From: Palsa-504 sp963806335
GTDB lineage: Bacteria > Actinomycetota > Actinomycetes > Streptosporangiales > Streptosporangiaceae
NCBI GenBank assembly: GCA_963806335.1
Contig: CAWDXO010000022.1
Span: 186,001 to 250,000 of the forward strand
Length of the DNA: 64,000 bases
Direction of reading: 5' to 3'
A model generated the notes under the pieces. That model saw only the letters and a list, made by a program, of their open reading frames with translations, was not told the origin of the DNA and did no database searches. Both the position numbers and the translations under genes were made by a program. The first letter of the stretch is position 1. Every line of letters begins with the position of its first letter. Below, in pieces: positions 8,114 to 16,119 of this stretch.

Positions 8114-9259
8114 ATGACGCTCGAGCCGAGACATTCGCCGATCGTGCCGTCCTATGGGGCGGCGACCCTGGCCGACTTGTCGTCGTCGATACTCGCGTCC
8201 CTTGATCCCGGATCGCCGGAGTCGCAGAACGTCCTCGGCTTGACCCCAGCGCAGCGAGCGTGCCTGCTGATCGTGGATGGGCTCGGCTGGGAACTGCTCC
8301 GCGATCACCCGGCCGCGGCGCCCTTCCTGTCGGAGCTCGCCCGCAATTCCAAGCCGATCACATCGGGGTTCCCCGCGACCACCGTGACGAGCCTCGGCTC
8401 CATATGCACCGGCCGGCCGCCTGGCCAGCACGGCATACTCGGCTACCAGGTCAGGATCCCCGGCGAGAACCGCCTGCTCAACGGGCTGCGCTGGGACTCC
8501 CGGGTCGACCCGTACCAATGGCAGCCGCTGCCGACGATCTACGAAAGGGCCACCCAGGCCGGGATCGCGGCCGTGCACGTGGCTCAGGGCTCGTTCCGCG
8601 GCACCGGCCTGACCATCGCGACGATGCGCGGCGCGGACTTCTGGCCCGCCGACAGCATGGGTGCCCTGGCCGCGCAGGCTGCCGCGGCGATCACGGCACA
8701 CGGGCGTGCGTACGTGAGCGTGTATCACGGTGATCTTGACGCCACCGGCCACGTGTTCGGGGTCGGCTCGGACGCCTGGTATAACCACCTGGCGCACGTG
8801 GACAAGCTAGCTGAGCAGATCGCGAGTGCGCTGCCGTCCGGAGCTTGCCTGTACGTGACGGCCGACCACGGCATGGTGGACATCGGCCCGGACGACAAGC
8901 TCGACGTCGACGCCCACCCTGAGCTCCGGGCCGGACTGGCCCTGCTCGGCGGCGAGCCGCGCGCCAGGCACCTGTACGCCCGGCCGGGGGCCGCGGCCGA
9001 TGTGCTGGCCGCCTGGCGGGAGGTGCTCAGCGATCGCGCCTGGGTGCTGTCCAGGGACGAGGCCATCAAGGAAGGATGGTTCGGTCCGGTGGACGAGCGC
9101 ATGGTGCCCCGCATCGGCGATGTCGTGGCCGCGCCGGCGGGATCCATGGCCCTGGTGGCCATGAAAGAAGAGCCGCGGGAATCGGCGCTGTTCGGCATGC
9201 ACGGCTCGCTCACCTCGTCCGAACAGCTCGTGCCCGCGCTCACGTTCCGCGCAATATGA
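8114..9259 (+). CDS. Alkaline phosphatase superfamily nucleotide pyrophosphatase/phosphodiesterase
   Basis: A 381-residue metalloenzyme-like protein of the type I phosphodiesterase/nucleotide pyrophosphatase branch. Visible metal-site motifs are LLIVDGLGWELL (first Asp), the nucleophile region FPATTVTSL (Thr89/Thr90), HGDLDATGHVFG, TADHGMVDIG and the late HG of FGMHGSLT. No signal peptide is evident, so it acts in the cytoplasm. Its stop overlaps the ATG of the sulfurtransferase gene (ATGA at 9256-9259), indicating translational coupling. Together with the upstream DUF5998 gene this order recurs in actinobacteria. Substrate not known. Confidence 0.85.
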   Translation: MTLEPRHSPIVPSYGAATLADLSSSILASLDPGSPESQNVLGLTPAQRACLLIVDGLGWELLRDHPAAAPFLSELARNSKPITSGFPATTVTSLGSICTGRPPGQHGILGYQVRIPGENRLLNGLRWDSRVDPYQWQPLPTIYERATQAGIAAVHVAQGSFRGTGLTIATMRGADFWPADSMGALAAQAAAAITAHGRAYVSVYHGDLDATGHVFGVGSDAWYNHLAHVDKLAEQIASALPSGACLYVTADHGMVDIGPDDKLDVDAHPELRAGLALLGGEPRARHLYARPGAAADVLAAWREVLSDRAWVLSRDEAIKEGWFGPVDERMVPRIGDVVAAPAGSMALVAMKEEPRESALFGMHGSLTSSEQLVPALTFRAI

Positions 9260-10097
9260 CCGCGGCCGGCGGTCTGCTGGTCGGCGCGGAGGCGCTGGCC
9301 ACCGAACTGGCGGGCGAGTCGTGCCCGGTCATGCTGGACGTGCGGTGGCGGCTCGGCGGCCCGCCCGGTATCGACAGCTACCGCCAGGGGCATCTTCCTG
9401 GCGCCGTCTTCGCTGATCTAGACCACGACCTGGCCGGCCCGACTGGGCCAGCCGCCGGCATCCGTTGCCGGATGCCGCGGTGTTCCAGGCCGCGATGCGC
9501 GCGGCCGGGGTAGGTCAAGGCCGGCCGGTGGTGGTGTACGACGACGCAGACGCCACGACCGCCGCCCGCGGCTGGTGGACGCTGCGGTACTTCGGGCACG
9601 AGAACGTACGGGTTCTCGACGGCGGCTACCGGGCCTGGGTCGGCGCCGGGCTCCCGGTGACCACCGCCGATCCGACGCCGGTGCCCGGCGACTTTACCGC
9701 GAAGCCAGGCCACATGCCGGTCCTAGACGCGGCGGGCGCGCAGGCGGCGGCCCGGACTGGGCGGCTGCTTGACGCCAGGGCGGGGGAGCGCTACCGGGGC
9801 GAGATCGAGCCCGTCGACCCGGTGGCGGGTCACATTCCCGGCGCGCTCAGCGTGCCCACCGCGGGCAACGTGAACGCGGACGGCACCTTCAAGGACGCCG
9901 CGGAACTCACGGCCCGGTTCGCTGCCCAGGGCGTTACCGCGGGCGGGGGAACGGTCGGGGCCTACTGCGGCTCAGGCGTGACCGCGGCCCATGAGGTCCT
10001 GGCCCTCGCGCTGGCCGGCGTCCCCGCCTCGCTCTACGTCGGGTCCTGGTCCAATTGGGTCGCCGACCCGGCCCGCCCGGTCGCGACGACCGAGTAG
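9256..10097 (+). pseudogene. Thiosulfate/3-mercaptopyruvate sulfurtransferase with a frameshift
   Basis: Two-domain rhodanese broken by one frameshift. The first frame from ATG 9256 encodes the N-terminal domain start (VMLDVRWRLGG, SYRQGHLPGAVFADLDHDLAG) but ends at 9513. From about 9445 the family sequence continues in another frame (RRHPLPDAAVFQAAM... to 10097). That second part includes the complete catalytic domain with GAHI-like AGHIPGALSVPT and the active-site loop YCGSGVTAAHE, Cys being the sulfur carrier. The geometry requires one missing base between about 9440 and 9465. Either the gene is inactive, the base was lost in sequencing, or the ribosome slips. ATGA coupling to the phosphodiesterase gene is preserved. 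Confidence 0.82.
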
Positions 10098-10202
10098 CAC
10101 CGACCCGGCCGCCGCCCCAGACGGCGGAACCAGGTGCCAAAGCGCAGGTCCGCGTCAGGCAAAGGAAACGGCTATAACGAGAAGAGACGGAAGGCGGCAG
10201 GC

Positions 10203-11276
10203 ATGCGGATGCGGACGCTCGGCGGTACCGGGATCAAGGTGAGCCCTTACTGCCTCGGAGCGATGATGTTCGGCGCGTGGGGAAACCCCGATCACGACGA
10301 GAGCATCCGGATCATTCACGCCGCGCTGGACAGCGGCATCAACTTCGTCGACACCGCGGACGTGTACTCGGCGGGGGAGTCGGAGGAGATCGTCGGCAAA
10401 GCGCTGCACGGCCGCCGGGACAGCGTGGTGCTAGCCACCAAGGCGCACTCCTCGATGGGCGAGGATCCCAATATGAGCGGCAACTCACGCCGCTGGATCA
10501 TCCGCGAGGTCGAGGACAGCCTGCGCCGGCTGCAGACCGACTACATCGACCTGTACCAGATGCACCGCCCTGACCCCGGCACTGACATCGACGAAACCCT
10601 CTCGGCGCTCTCTGACCTGGTACGCAGCGGCAAAGTCCGGGCGATCGGCTCTTCCACGTTCCCGGCCGAGCAGATCGTCGAGGCACAGTGGGTCGCCCAG
10701 ACCCGCGGCCACGTGCGGTTCCGCTGCGAGCAACCGCCCTACTCCATCTTCGTGCGCGGCATCGAGGCGGCGGTCCTGCCCAGCTGCGAGAAGTACGGCA
10801 TGGGCGTCATTGCGTGGAGCCCGCTCGCTGGCGGCTGGCTGACCGGCCGCTACCGCCAGGACACCGGGGTGGATATGAGCAGCGGCCGGGCCCAGCGACT
10901 GCCGCAGCGCTTCGACCCATCGCTGCCGGGGAACCAGGCCAAGCTCGCGGCGGTTGAGGAGCTCATCAAGATCGCGGCCGACGCGGGCTGCTCGCTGACC
11001 CACATGGCGCTGGCCTTCGTGATCGGACACCCGGCGGTCACCGCGGCGATCATCGGCCCGCGCACGATGGAGCAGCTCACGGACCTGCTCGCGGGCGCTG
11101 AGGTGGCGCTGGACGACCAGATCCTCGACCGGATCGACCAGATCGTGCCGCCGGGGACGAACCTCAACCCGGCCGACGCGGGCTGGCAGCCGCCCTGGCT
11201 CACCGACCCCGCCGCCCGGCGCCGCCCGCCCGCGCCGCCCGCTAGCAGCGAACCCGGTCTTGCTGATGCCCTATGA
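10203..11276 (+). CDS. Aldo/keto reductase
   Basis: A 357-residue (alpha/beta)8-barrel NADPH-dependent oxidoreductase. The catalytic tetrad is recognisable as Asp and Tyr in FVDTADVYSAGESEE, Lys in VVLATKAHSS and His in DLYQMHRPDPGTD. The cofactor-binding C-terminal portion contains AIIGPRTMEQLTDLL. It resembles the broad-specificity AKR11/AKR12-type bacterial enzymes. ATG 10203 with GGAAGG upstream marks the start; the open frame further upstream has no family resemblance. The last residues are Pro/Arg-rich, and the stop overlaps the convergent gene by six bases. Substrate unknown. Confidence 0.9.
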   Translation: MRMRTLGGTGIKVSPYCLGAMMFGAWGNPDHDESIRIIHAALDSGINFVDTADVYSAGESEEIVGKALHGRRDSVVLATKAHSSMGEDPNMSGNSRRWIIREVEDSLRRLQTDYIDLYQMHRPDPGTDIDETLSALSDLVRSGKVRAIGSSTFPAEQIVEAQWVAQTRGHVRFRCEQPPYSIFVRGIEAAVLPSCEKYGMGVIAWSPLAGGWLTGRYRQDTGVDMSSGRAQRLPQRFDPSLPGNQAKLAAVEELIKIAADAGCSLTHMALAFVIGHPAVTAAIIGPRTMEQLTDLLAGAEVALDDQILDRIDQIVPPGTNLNPADAGWQPPWLTDPAARRRPPAPPASSEPGLADAL

Positions 11277-11561
11277 GCTGGTTGGGATGAGTTCCAGGAT
11301 GCTGGTCTGCGGTGTCCCGATGAGAGCGGGGGCGTTGCCGGGTGACGACCAGACCTTGGTCTGCAGGAAGCGGAGGAACCCTTCTGCCTGGCTGGTGGTG
11401 TCGAAGTCGAGGTCGATGATTACGTAGGCGGAGTCGTCGACCGGCCGCTGCACGCGCTGCTGCCGCACCCCGGACTGCTGCCGGAGCTCGGCGAAACGCC
11501 CGAACGCCGTACTCCATGCGTCAAAGTCGGTGACGGCGTGTTCGATGTGAAGCGTATGCAC
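11271..11561 (-). CDS. Dimeric alpha/beta-barrel (ABM-like) protein
   Basis: A 96-residue protein starting at GTG 11561, which is supported by GGAGT five bases upstream. The pattern HTLHIEHAVTDFDAWSTAF near the N terminus and a predicted beta-alpha-beta-beta-alpha order are those of small antibiotic biosynthesis monooxygenase-like or EthD/cyclase-like proteins, which work as dimers on aromatic or quinone substrates. No catalytic residue can be named. It lies head-to-head with the truncated LuxR gene and overlaps the aldo/keto reductase gene end. Family assignment is moderate. Confidence 0.6.
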   Translation of the reverse strand: MHTLHIEHAVTDFDAWSTAFGRFAELRQQSGVRQQRVQRPVDDSAYVIIDLDFDTTSQAEGFLRFLQTKVWSSPGNAPALIGTPQTSILELIPTSS

Positions 11562-11606
11562 GGTGACTCCTTAATGTAGCTTGGTGATCGGTTGATTCGA
11601 CGCTAG

Positions 11607-12344
11607 CTGGGTTGGTGGGGCGAGTATGGCATCGTCGACGTGGCGTCACTCGTCTTCAGGGACAGGTTCGGATGCTGGGGCTTCCTGGACCTATGGCGGT
11701 CCGGCGCCTCGGCCCGGTTCAGCCAAGCCGAGGCTGCCTGGCTGGGTGATATCGCCGGGCTGGTGACGACAGCGCTACGCCGCAGTCAGGCGCACGCCTT
11801 CGTCGTCCGCGCCTCGGGCGAGCGGCCGCGGGTCGGCCCCGTCGTGCTGTTGCTGTCCCCCGACCTCGAGGTGCTCAGGCAAACTCCCCAGACAGAGGAT
11901 TACCTGCGGATCCTCGTTCCCCCAGCGGCTGGCCGCCCGCCGATTCCCGCCAGTGCCTACAACGTGGCCGCGCAGCTGCTGGCCGTCGAGGCCGATGTAG
12001 ACCCGAATCCGCCCTGGGCTCGGGTGTACCTGCCGGATGGAATCTGGCTGACCCTTCGCGCGGCCAGAATCGGGGACGTCGAGTCCGGCCAGGAGCGTGA
12101 TATCGCCGTCACCATCGAGCAGACCTCGCCACCAGAGCGGGTCGCTCTGTTCGCCCGGGCATTCGCCTTCAGCGCACGCGAGAGCGAGCTGGTCGGCCAT
12201 CTGGTCACCGGGGCCGACACCCGGGAACTCGCGCGCCGGATGTTCCTTTCCGAGCACACCGTCCAGGATCATCTCAAGTCGATCTTCATGAAAACCGCCA
12301 CGCACAACCGCCGTGCCCTGCTGTCACTCGTGCTGGGCGCCTGA
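11607..12344 (+). pseudogene. 5'-truncated LuxR-type transcriptional regulator
   Basis: The C-terminal two thirds of a GAF-plus-LuxR regulator. Family-like sequence (YGIVDVASLVFRDRF, GCWGFLDLWR) already begins upstream of the first usable start (GTG 11640), and an in-frame TAG at 11604-11606 blocks any longer product. The normal N-terminal 120 or so residues are missing. The LuxR helix-turn-helix is intact (FSARESELVGHLVTG, ELARRMFLSEHTVQDHLKSIF). A 234-residue protein from GTG 11640 could still be made and might bind DNA without its sensory half. The truncation point, right beside the start of the divergent gene, suggests a rearrangement. Confidence 0.7.
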
Positions 12345-12404
12345 CCAGGGTCAGGCCGGCTGGACTGGCAGCAGGCAGAACTCGTGGCCTAATTCCGCGT
12401 CGCC

Positions 12405-12433
12405 TTGACATTGACGCGCCCTGCCCGTAGTTT
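12405..12433 (+). promoter_or_regulatory. Promoter for a leaderless tetR-type transcript
   Basis: A perfect TTGACA (12405-12410), 17-base spacer and TAGTTT (12428-12433). The expected start of transcription, about seven bases past the -10, is the A of the ATG at 12441, so the mRNA would be leaderless. No ribosome site precedes the ATG. Confidence 0.6.
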
Positions 12434-12434
12434 C

Positions 12435-12447
12435 CTAATCATGTTAG
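12435..12447. promoter_or_regulatory. Possible operator overlapping the tetR start
   Basis: CTAA (12435-12438) and TTAG (12444-12447) form a short inverted repeat centred on the start codon, inside an AT-rich patch. It is a candidate autoregulatory site, based only on symmetry and position. Confidence 0.3.
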
Positions 12448-13043
12448 TTAATCCTACTCGCGATCGGGTAGCCGAACGTCGTGCGGCGACACGGCGGGAG
12501 ATTCTCGACGCGGCATGGCAGCTCGCCAGGGAGGGGGGCTTGGCGCAGCTCACGGTGCGTGATGTGGCACACCGGGTAGGCATGCGCGCGCCATCGTTGT
12601 ACTCGCATTTCGAGTCCAAGAACGCTATCTACGACGCGATGTTCGCCGACGCCTGGAACGAGTGCCTCGCGGTGATGAGCGCCGCGGCGGGCAGCCTTCC
12701 GGCCTCGCCCCGGGCCGCGATGAAGCTTATTGCCCGCGCCTTCTTCGACTTCTCGGCCAGTGACCTGCCGCGCTACCAGCTGATGAACCAGCGCACCATC
12801 GTCGGCTTCGAACCCACGGCCGAGTCCTACGCAGCGGCCGTGGCCACGCTAGAGGTCCTGCGGGGCGCCCTAGCTGTGCACAACGTGACCCGGCAGGCCG
12901 ATATCGATCTGTACGTGGCACTCGTCGGTGGCCTGATCGACGCCCAGCTCGCCAACGACCCCGGCGGGAATCGCTGGCGGCGGCTGTTGGATCGGGCTAT
13001 CGACATGTTCGCCGACAACCTGGGCATCCCGGCCCAGAAATGA
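12441..13043 (+). CDS. TetR-family transcriptional regulator
   Basis: A 200-residue regulator. The N-terminal helix-turn-helix is clear (TRREILDAAWQLAREGGLAQLTVRDVAHRVG..APSLYSHFESKNAIYDAMF, about residues 14-65), followed by an all-helical ligand-binding and dimerisation domain. ATG 12441 is chosen because a strong promoter directly upstream would place the transcription start on it. The mycothiol-dependent enzyme gene follows ten bases after the stop with its own GAGGAGA site, so the two form an operon and the regulator probably responds to that enzyme's substrate. Ligand unknown. Confidence 0.88.
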   Translation: MLVNPTRDRVAERRAATRREILDAAWQLAREGGLAQLTVRDVAHRVGMRAPSLYSHFESKNAIYDAMFADAWNECLAVMSAAAGSLPASPRAAMKLIARAFFDFSASDLPRYQLMNQRTIVGFEPTAESYAAAVATLEVLRGALAVHNVTRQADIDLYVALVGGLIDAQLANDPGGNRWRRLLDRAIDMFADNLGIPAQK

Positions 13044-13053
13044 GGAGATCACC

Positions 13054-13824
13054 ATGACCACCACATTGGCCGCCCGGTCAAGCGAAGGACCTCGGGTCCG
13101 CGCCCTGGACCGAGATGCCGCGATGACATCGGCAGCGACTGAGTACACCCGTACCGTGGCGTTGTTCGAGGGCATTACCCCCGGCCAGTGGACACTGCCC
13201 ACCGACTGTCCCGGATGGGATGTACGCGCGGTCGCCGGACACATGCTGGGCATGGCGCAAATGACCGCCACGCTGCCGGAGCTTGCGCGGCAGCAGATGG
13301 CCGCCCAGAAAGGCGCGAAGAAGACAGGCGCGGTTATGATCGACGTTCTCACCGCGCTGCAGGTCGCTAAGAACGCCAGCCTAAGCTCGGCCGACGTTGT
13401 CACCGCTATGCGCGCTGTCGGCCCGAAGGCTGCCCGCCTGCGCCGCAGGATGCCCGGGTTCATCCGCAGTCGCACCATGCCCGGCACCATGACGGTGGGC
13501 GACGCGCAGGAGCAATGGACGTTCGGATTCCTGTTCGACGTCATTCTTACCCGTGACCCGTTCATGCACCGACTCGACATCAGCCGTGCCACCGGAATCC
13601 CGGTTCAGGCTACGGCTGCGCACGAGGGCGTGATCGTCGATGACGTGGTCCGCGAATGGGCGACGCGCCACGGCCGCCCTTACACCCTCAGCCTTTCCGG
13701 GCCCGGCGGCGGTACCTGGGGCGGCGACGGCGAACACATTACCATGGAGGCCTTCGATTTCTGCCGGACGGTATCTGGCCGGGGTCCGGCCACCGGGCTG
13801 CTCAGTCAGCAGGTCCCCTTCTAA
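13054..13824 (+). CDS. Maleylpyruvate isomerase-fold mycothiol-dependent enzyme
   Basis: A 256-residue protein with the MDMPI N-terminal four-helix (DinB-like) domain. The characteristic DCPGWDVRAVAGHMLGM motif carries the first metal-binding His, and a later FGFLFDVILTRDPFMHRLDISRATG stretch carries another. Family members use mycothiol as cofactor or thiol substrate for isomerisation or S-transfer; the best-known enzyme isomerises maleylpyruvate in gentisate degradation. Here no gentisate pathway gene is nearby. GAGGAGATCACC before ATG 13054 is a strong ribosome site. Co-transcribed with the preceding TetR gene. Confidence 0.8.
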   Translation: MTTTLAARSSEGPRVRALDRDAAMTSAATEYTRTVALFEGITPGQWTLPTDCPGWDVRAVAGHMLGMAQMTATLPELARQQMAAQKGAKKTGAVMIDVLTALQVAKNASLSSADVVTAMRAVGPKAARLRRRMPGFIRSRTMPGTMTVGDAQEQWTFGFLFDVILTRDPFMHRLDISRATGIPVQATAAHEGVIVDDVVREWATRHGRPYTLSLSGPGGGTWGGDGEHITMEAFDFCRTVSGRGPATGLLSQQVPF

Positions 13825-13945
13825 GCGGCAGGCGTCCTAGCAGGCCCGCGCCGCAGCCAGGCCTCGCGTAATCATTCGTAACCGCCGACAGTCACGGCCG
13901 GGCAGCGAGTCCGGCAGGACTGCGGTACCAACCACAGGAGATTCC

Positions 13946-14218
13946 ATGGCACTCGCTATCTACTTCCACCCCAAGTCCTTGAACGGCGAGCGGTACGACC
14001 GCGCGATTAAGGAACTCGAGACCGCTGGAGCCGCCCATCCGGTGGGCCGGGTGCACCACTCCTGCTTCGGGGCCGACGGTGATCTCATGGTCTATGAGGT
14101 GTGGGAATCCCAGCAGGCCTTCGAGGCATACGGGACGGTGCTTATGCCCATCCTGCACGGAGTCGGAATCGACCCTGGAACGCCGGACGTCATGCCGCTT
14201 CACAACATGATCGTCTGA
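13946..14218 (+). CDS. Small dimeric alpha/beta-barrel protein
   Basis: A 90-residue protein with the pattern of stress-response/ABM-like ferredoxin-fold proteins: MALAIYFHPKSLNGERYDRAIKELE, VGRVHHSCFG, LMVYEVWESQQAFEAYG. Such proteins are common in actinobacteria and usually of unknown function; some are monooxygenases or cyclases. ACAGGAGAT precedes ATG 13946. It lies 121 bases after the mycothiol-dependent enzyme gene, on the same strand, and could belong to that transcript. Followed by a strong hairpin. Confidence 0.7.
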   Translation: MALAIYFHPKSLNGERYDRAIKELETAGAAHPVGRVHHSCFGADGDLMVYEVWESQQAFEAYGTVLMPILHGVGIDPGTPDVMPLHNMIV

Positions 14219-14232
14219 CCAGCAAGCCGCTA

Positions 14233-14262
14233 ACCGGACCCCGGCGAACGGCCGGGTCCGGT
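14233..14262. terminator. Bidirectional terminator hairpin
   Basis: A perfect 9-bp stem (ACCGGACCC 14233-14241 with GGGTCCGGT 14254-14262) with further inner pairing, located in the 51-base gap between two convergent genes. There is no T run, as is common for actinomycete terminators. Confidence 0.6.
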
Positions 14263-14269
14263 CGCGGGT

Positions 14270-14791
14270 TCATCGCTCCGGCGGGGAAGGGTGATGTGGC
14301 GGCGGGGGGATAGTGGTCACGCCGGGCGCGGGCTCGGGCCAGACCAGCAGCACGGGACAGGCGGCGTGATCGACCACGAAACGGGCGGTCCGGCCCAGGC
14401 TCTTCGGGCCGAGCCGGGACCGGTCGCCGTCTCGCGCCATCACGAGCAGATCCGCGTCCGCTGAGGCACGCACGACGGCCCGTTCAGCCTGACCTTGAAT
14501 TTCGACGCGTTCGCAGCCCCGCCCGAGCCTGCGGGCGGCGGCCTCAAGCAACTCGACGGCTGATGCCGCGGCCAGCTCGTCGAGCCGGGCCCCGGGGTCA
14601 TGCCCGCCCCGCCCGAACAGGCCCAGGTAGGCGCCGCGGGCAGCGTCGGGCACCTCGGCCGGAGTGACGTGCAGCAGCGTGAACCTGGCTTCCGCGGGGG
14701 CCAGGTCCAGGGCCGCGTCTACGGTGGCCCGCCACGTCCCCTCGGTCACCCATATATATACCGAACGAGGGGTGGTATCACTTTCCGTCAA
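14270..14791 (-). CDS. Universal stress protein (UspA) domain protein
   Basis: A 173-residue single Usp domain. The N-terminal strand (RSVYIWVTEGTWRATVDAALDLA), the FTLLHVTP strand and the C-terminal phosphate-binding segment DADLLVMARDGDRSRLGPKSLGRTARFVVDHAACPVLLV correspond to the Usp fold. The usual ATP-binding Gly-x2-Gly-x9-Gly-Ser/Thr motif is altered (RDGDRSRLGPKSLGRTARFV), so nucleotide binding is uncertain. Start is TTG 14791, six bases after the upstream permease gene ends, so the two are co-transcribed and the Usp protein may tune the transporter. The C terminus is Pro-rich. Confidence 0.8.
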   Translation of the reverse strand: MTESDTTPRSVYIWVTEGTWRATVDAALDLAPAEARFTLLHVTPAEVPDAARGAYLGLFGRGGHDPGARLDELAAASAVELLEAAARRLGRGCERVEIQGQAERAVVRASADADLLVMARDGDRSRLGPKSLGRTARFVVDHAACPVLLVWPEPAPGVTTIPPPPHHPSPPER

Positions 14792-14797
14792 TGTTGA

Positions 14798-16069
14798 TCA
14801 GCCTCCGATGAGCCTCAGCCCGGCCCACAGCAGCAGGACGGCGATGACCAGTCCGGCGGGTACGGTGAGCAGCCCTAGCCGGGTGAATTCCCCAAGGTCC
14901 GGTGCCGACCCGTGCTGCCGGAGGATACGCCGCCACAGCAGCGTGGCCAGCGACCCGGTGTAGGTGAGGTTGGGGCCGATGTTGACCCCGAGCAGCACCG
15001 CGAGCACGGCGCCTGCCCCCGACGGTACGGCCAGCGGCAGCAGCACCAGTACGGCGGGAAGGTTGTTGCAGACGTTGGCCAGGGCCGCGGCCAGCGCCGC
15101 CGTGGCGAGCAGGGCGGGCAACGACGTCCCGCCAGGCAGCAGCGGTGCGAGCGCCTGGCCGAGCCCGTTGCCGACCACCGCCTTGACCACGATCCCCAGG
15201 CCGAGCACGAACAGCAGGAACGGCAGGTCGGCGGCGCGCACCAGGCTGGCGGGACTGACCCGGCGCCTGGCCAGCGCGCGTACCGCCAGGACCGCGGCCC
15301 CCGCGAACGCGGCCCAGGCGGGGTTCAGGCCGGCCGCGGACGCGCCCGCGAACCCGGCCAGCGTGAGGGCGACCACGGTGAGCGTGAAGGCCGGCAGGCC
15401 GGGCGCCTCCGCGCGGTCGCCCCGGTCATCGCGACCGCGACGAGACCCCGCGTTCAGGTCCGTGGCGAAGAACCGGCTGAACACCAGGTACTCCAGGCCG
15501 ATCACTGCCAGCCAGGGCAGCGCCATCAGCGCGGCGAAGCGGCCGAAGGCCAGCCCGCTCGCGGCGAACGCGAGCAGGTTGGTCAGGTTGGAGACGGGCA
15601 GCAGCAGCGACGCCGAGTTCGCCAGGTGCGTGCACGCGTACACGTGCGGCTTGGCTCGTACGTCCAGCCTGGCCGCGGTGGCGAACACCACCGGGGTGAG
15701 CAGCACTACCGTGGCGTCCAGGCTGAGCACGGCCGTGGTTACCGACGCGATCACGAACACCTGCGCGAGCAGCCTGCGCGGCTGTCCGCTTCCGGTGCGC
15801 GCCATCCACGCGCCACAGGCCTGGAACAAGCCGTCGTCGTCGCACAGGTGCGCCAGCACCAAGATGGCGGCCAGGAAGGCGATCACCGGCCCCAGTTGCC
15901 TGGCCTCGGTGAGCGCGTCGCTGAACGGGATCGCGCCCGCCGCGATCAAGATGACCGCGGCGGGCACCGCGGCGACCGCCTCCGGCCAGCCGCGCGGCCT
16001 GATCACCGCCCACGCGAGCACCGCGAGCAGGGCGAGCAGGGAAATCGTCTCGCCGATGGCGGCGTTCAG
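14798..16069 (-). CDS. ArsB/NhaD-superfamily anion or sodium permease with a probable CTG start
   Basis: A membrane protein with about eleven hydrophobic segments of the ion-transporter (IT) superfamily, closest by eye to ArsB/SLC13-like proteins: ATVVLLTPVVFATAARLDV, HLANSASLLLPVSNLTNLLAF and NVCNNLPAVLVLLPLAVPSG. The substrate could be arsenite, Na+/H+ or a carboxylate; no ars gene is present. The first conventional start, GTG 16021, lacks a ribosome site and cuts into the first membrane helix. A CTG at 16069 (CTG AAC GCC GCC ATC) adds 16 hydrophobic-compatible residues and has a perfect AGGAGG six bases upstream, so CTG is preferred. Product then 423 residues. Confidence 0.8.
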   Translation of the reverse strand: MNAAIGETISLLALLAVLAWAVIRPRGWPEAVAAVPAAVILIAAGAIPFSDALTEARQLGPVIAFLAAILVLAHLCDDDGLFQACGAWMARTGSGQPRRLLAQVFVIASVTTAVLSLDATVVLLTPVVFATAARLDVRAKPHVYACTHLANSASLLLPVSNLTNLLAFAASGLAFGRFAALMALPWLAVIGLEYLVFSRFFATDLNAGSRRGRDDRGDRAEAPGLPAFTLTVVALTLAGFAGASAAGLNPAWAAFAGAAVLAVRALARRRVSPASLVRAADLPFLLFVLGLGIVVKAVVGNGLGQALAPLLPGGTSLPALLATAALAAALANVCNNLPAVLVLLPLAVPSGAGAVLAVLLGVNIGPNLTYTGSLATLLWRRILRQHGSAPDLGEFTRLGLLTVPAGLVIAVLLLWAGLRLIGG

Positions 16070-16119
16070 CGCTCCCCTCCTAGCCCGTCGGTGCTGAAAG
16101 CCCCATCCAACCAGAGCGG

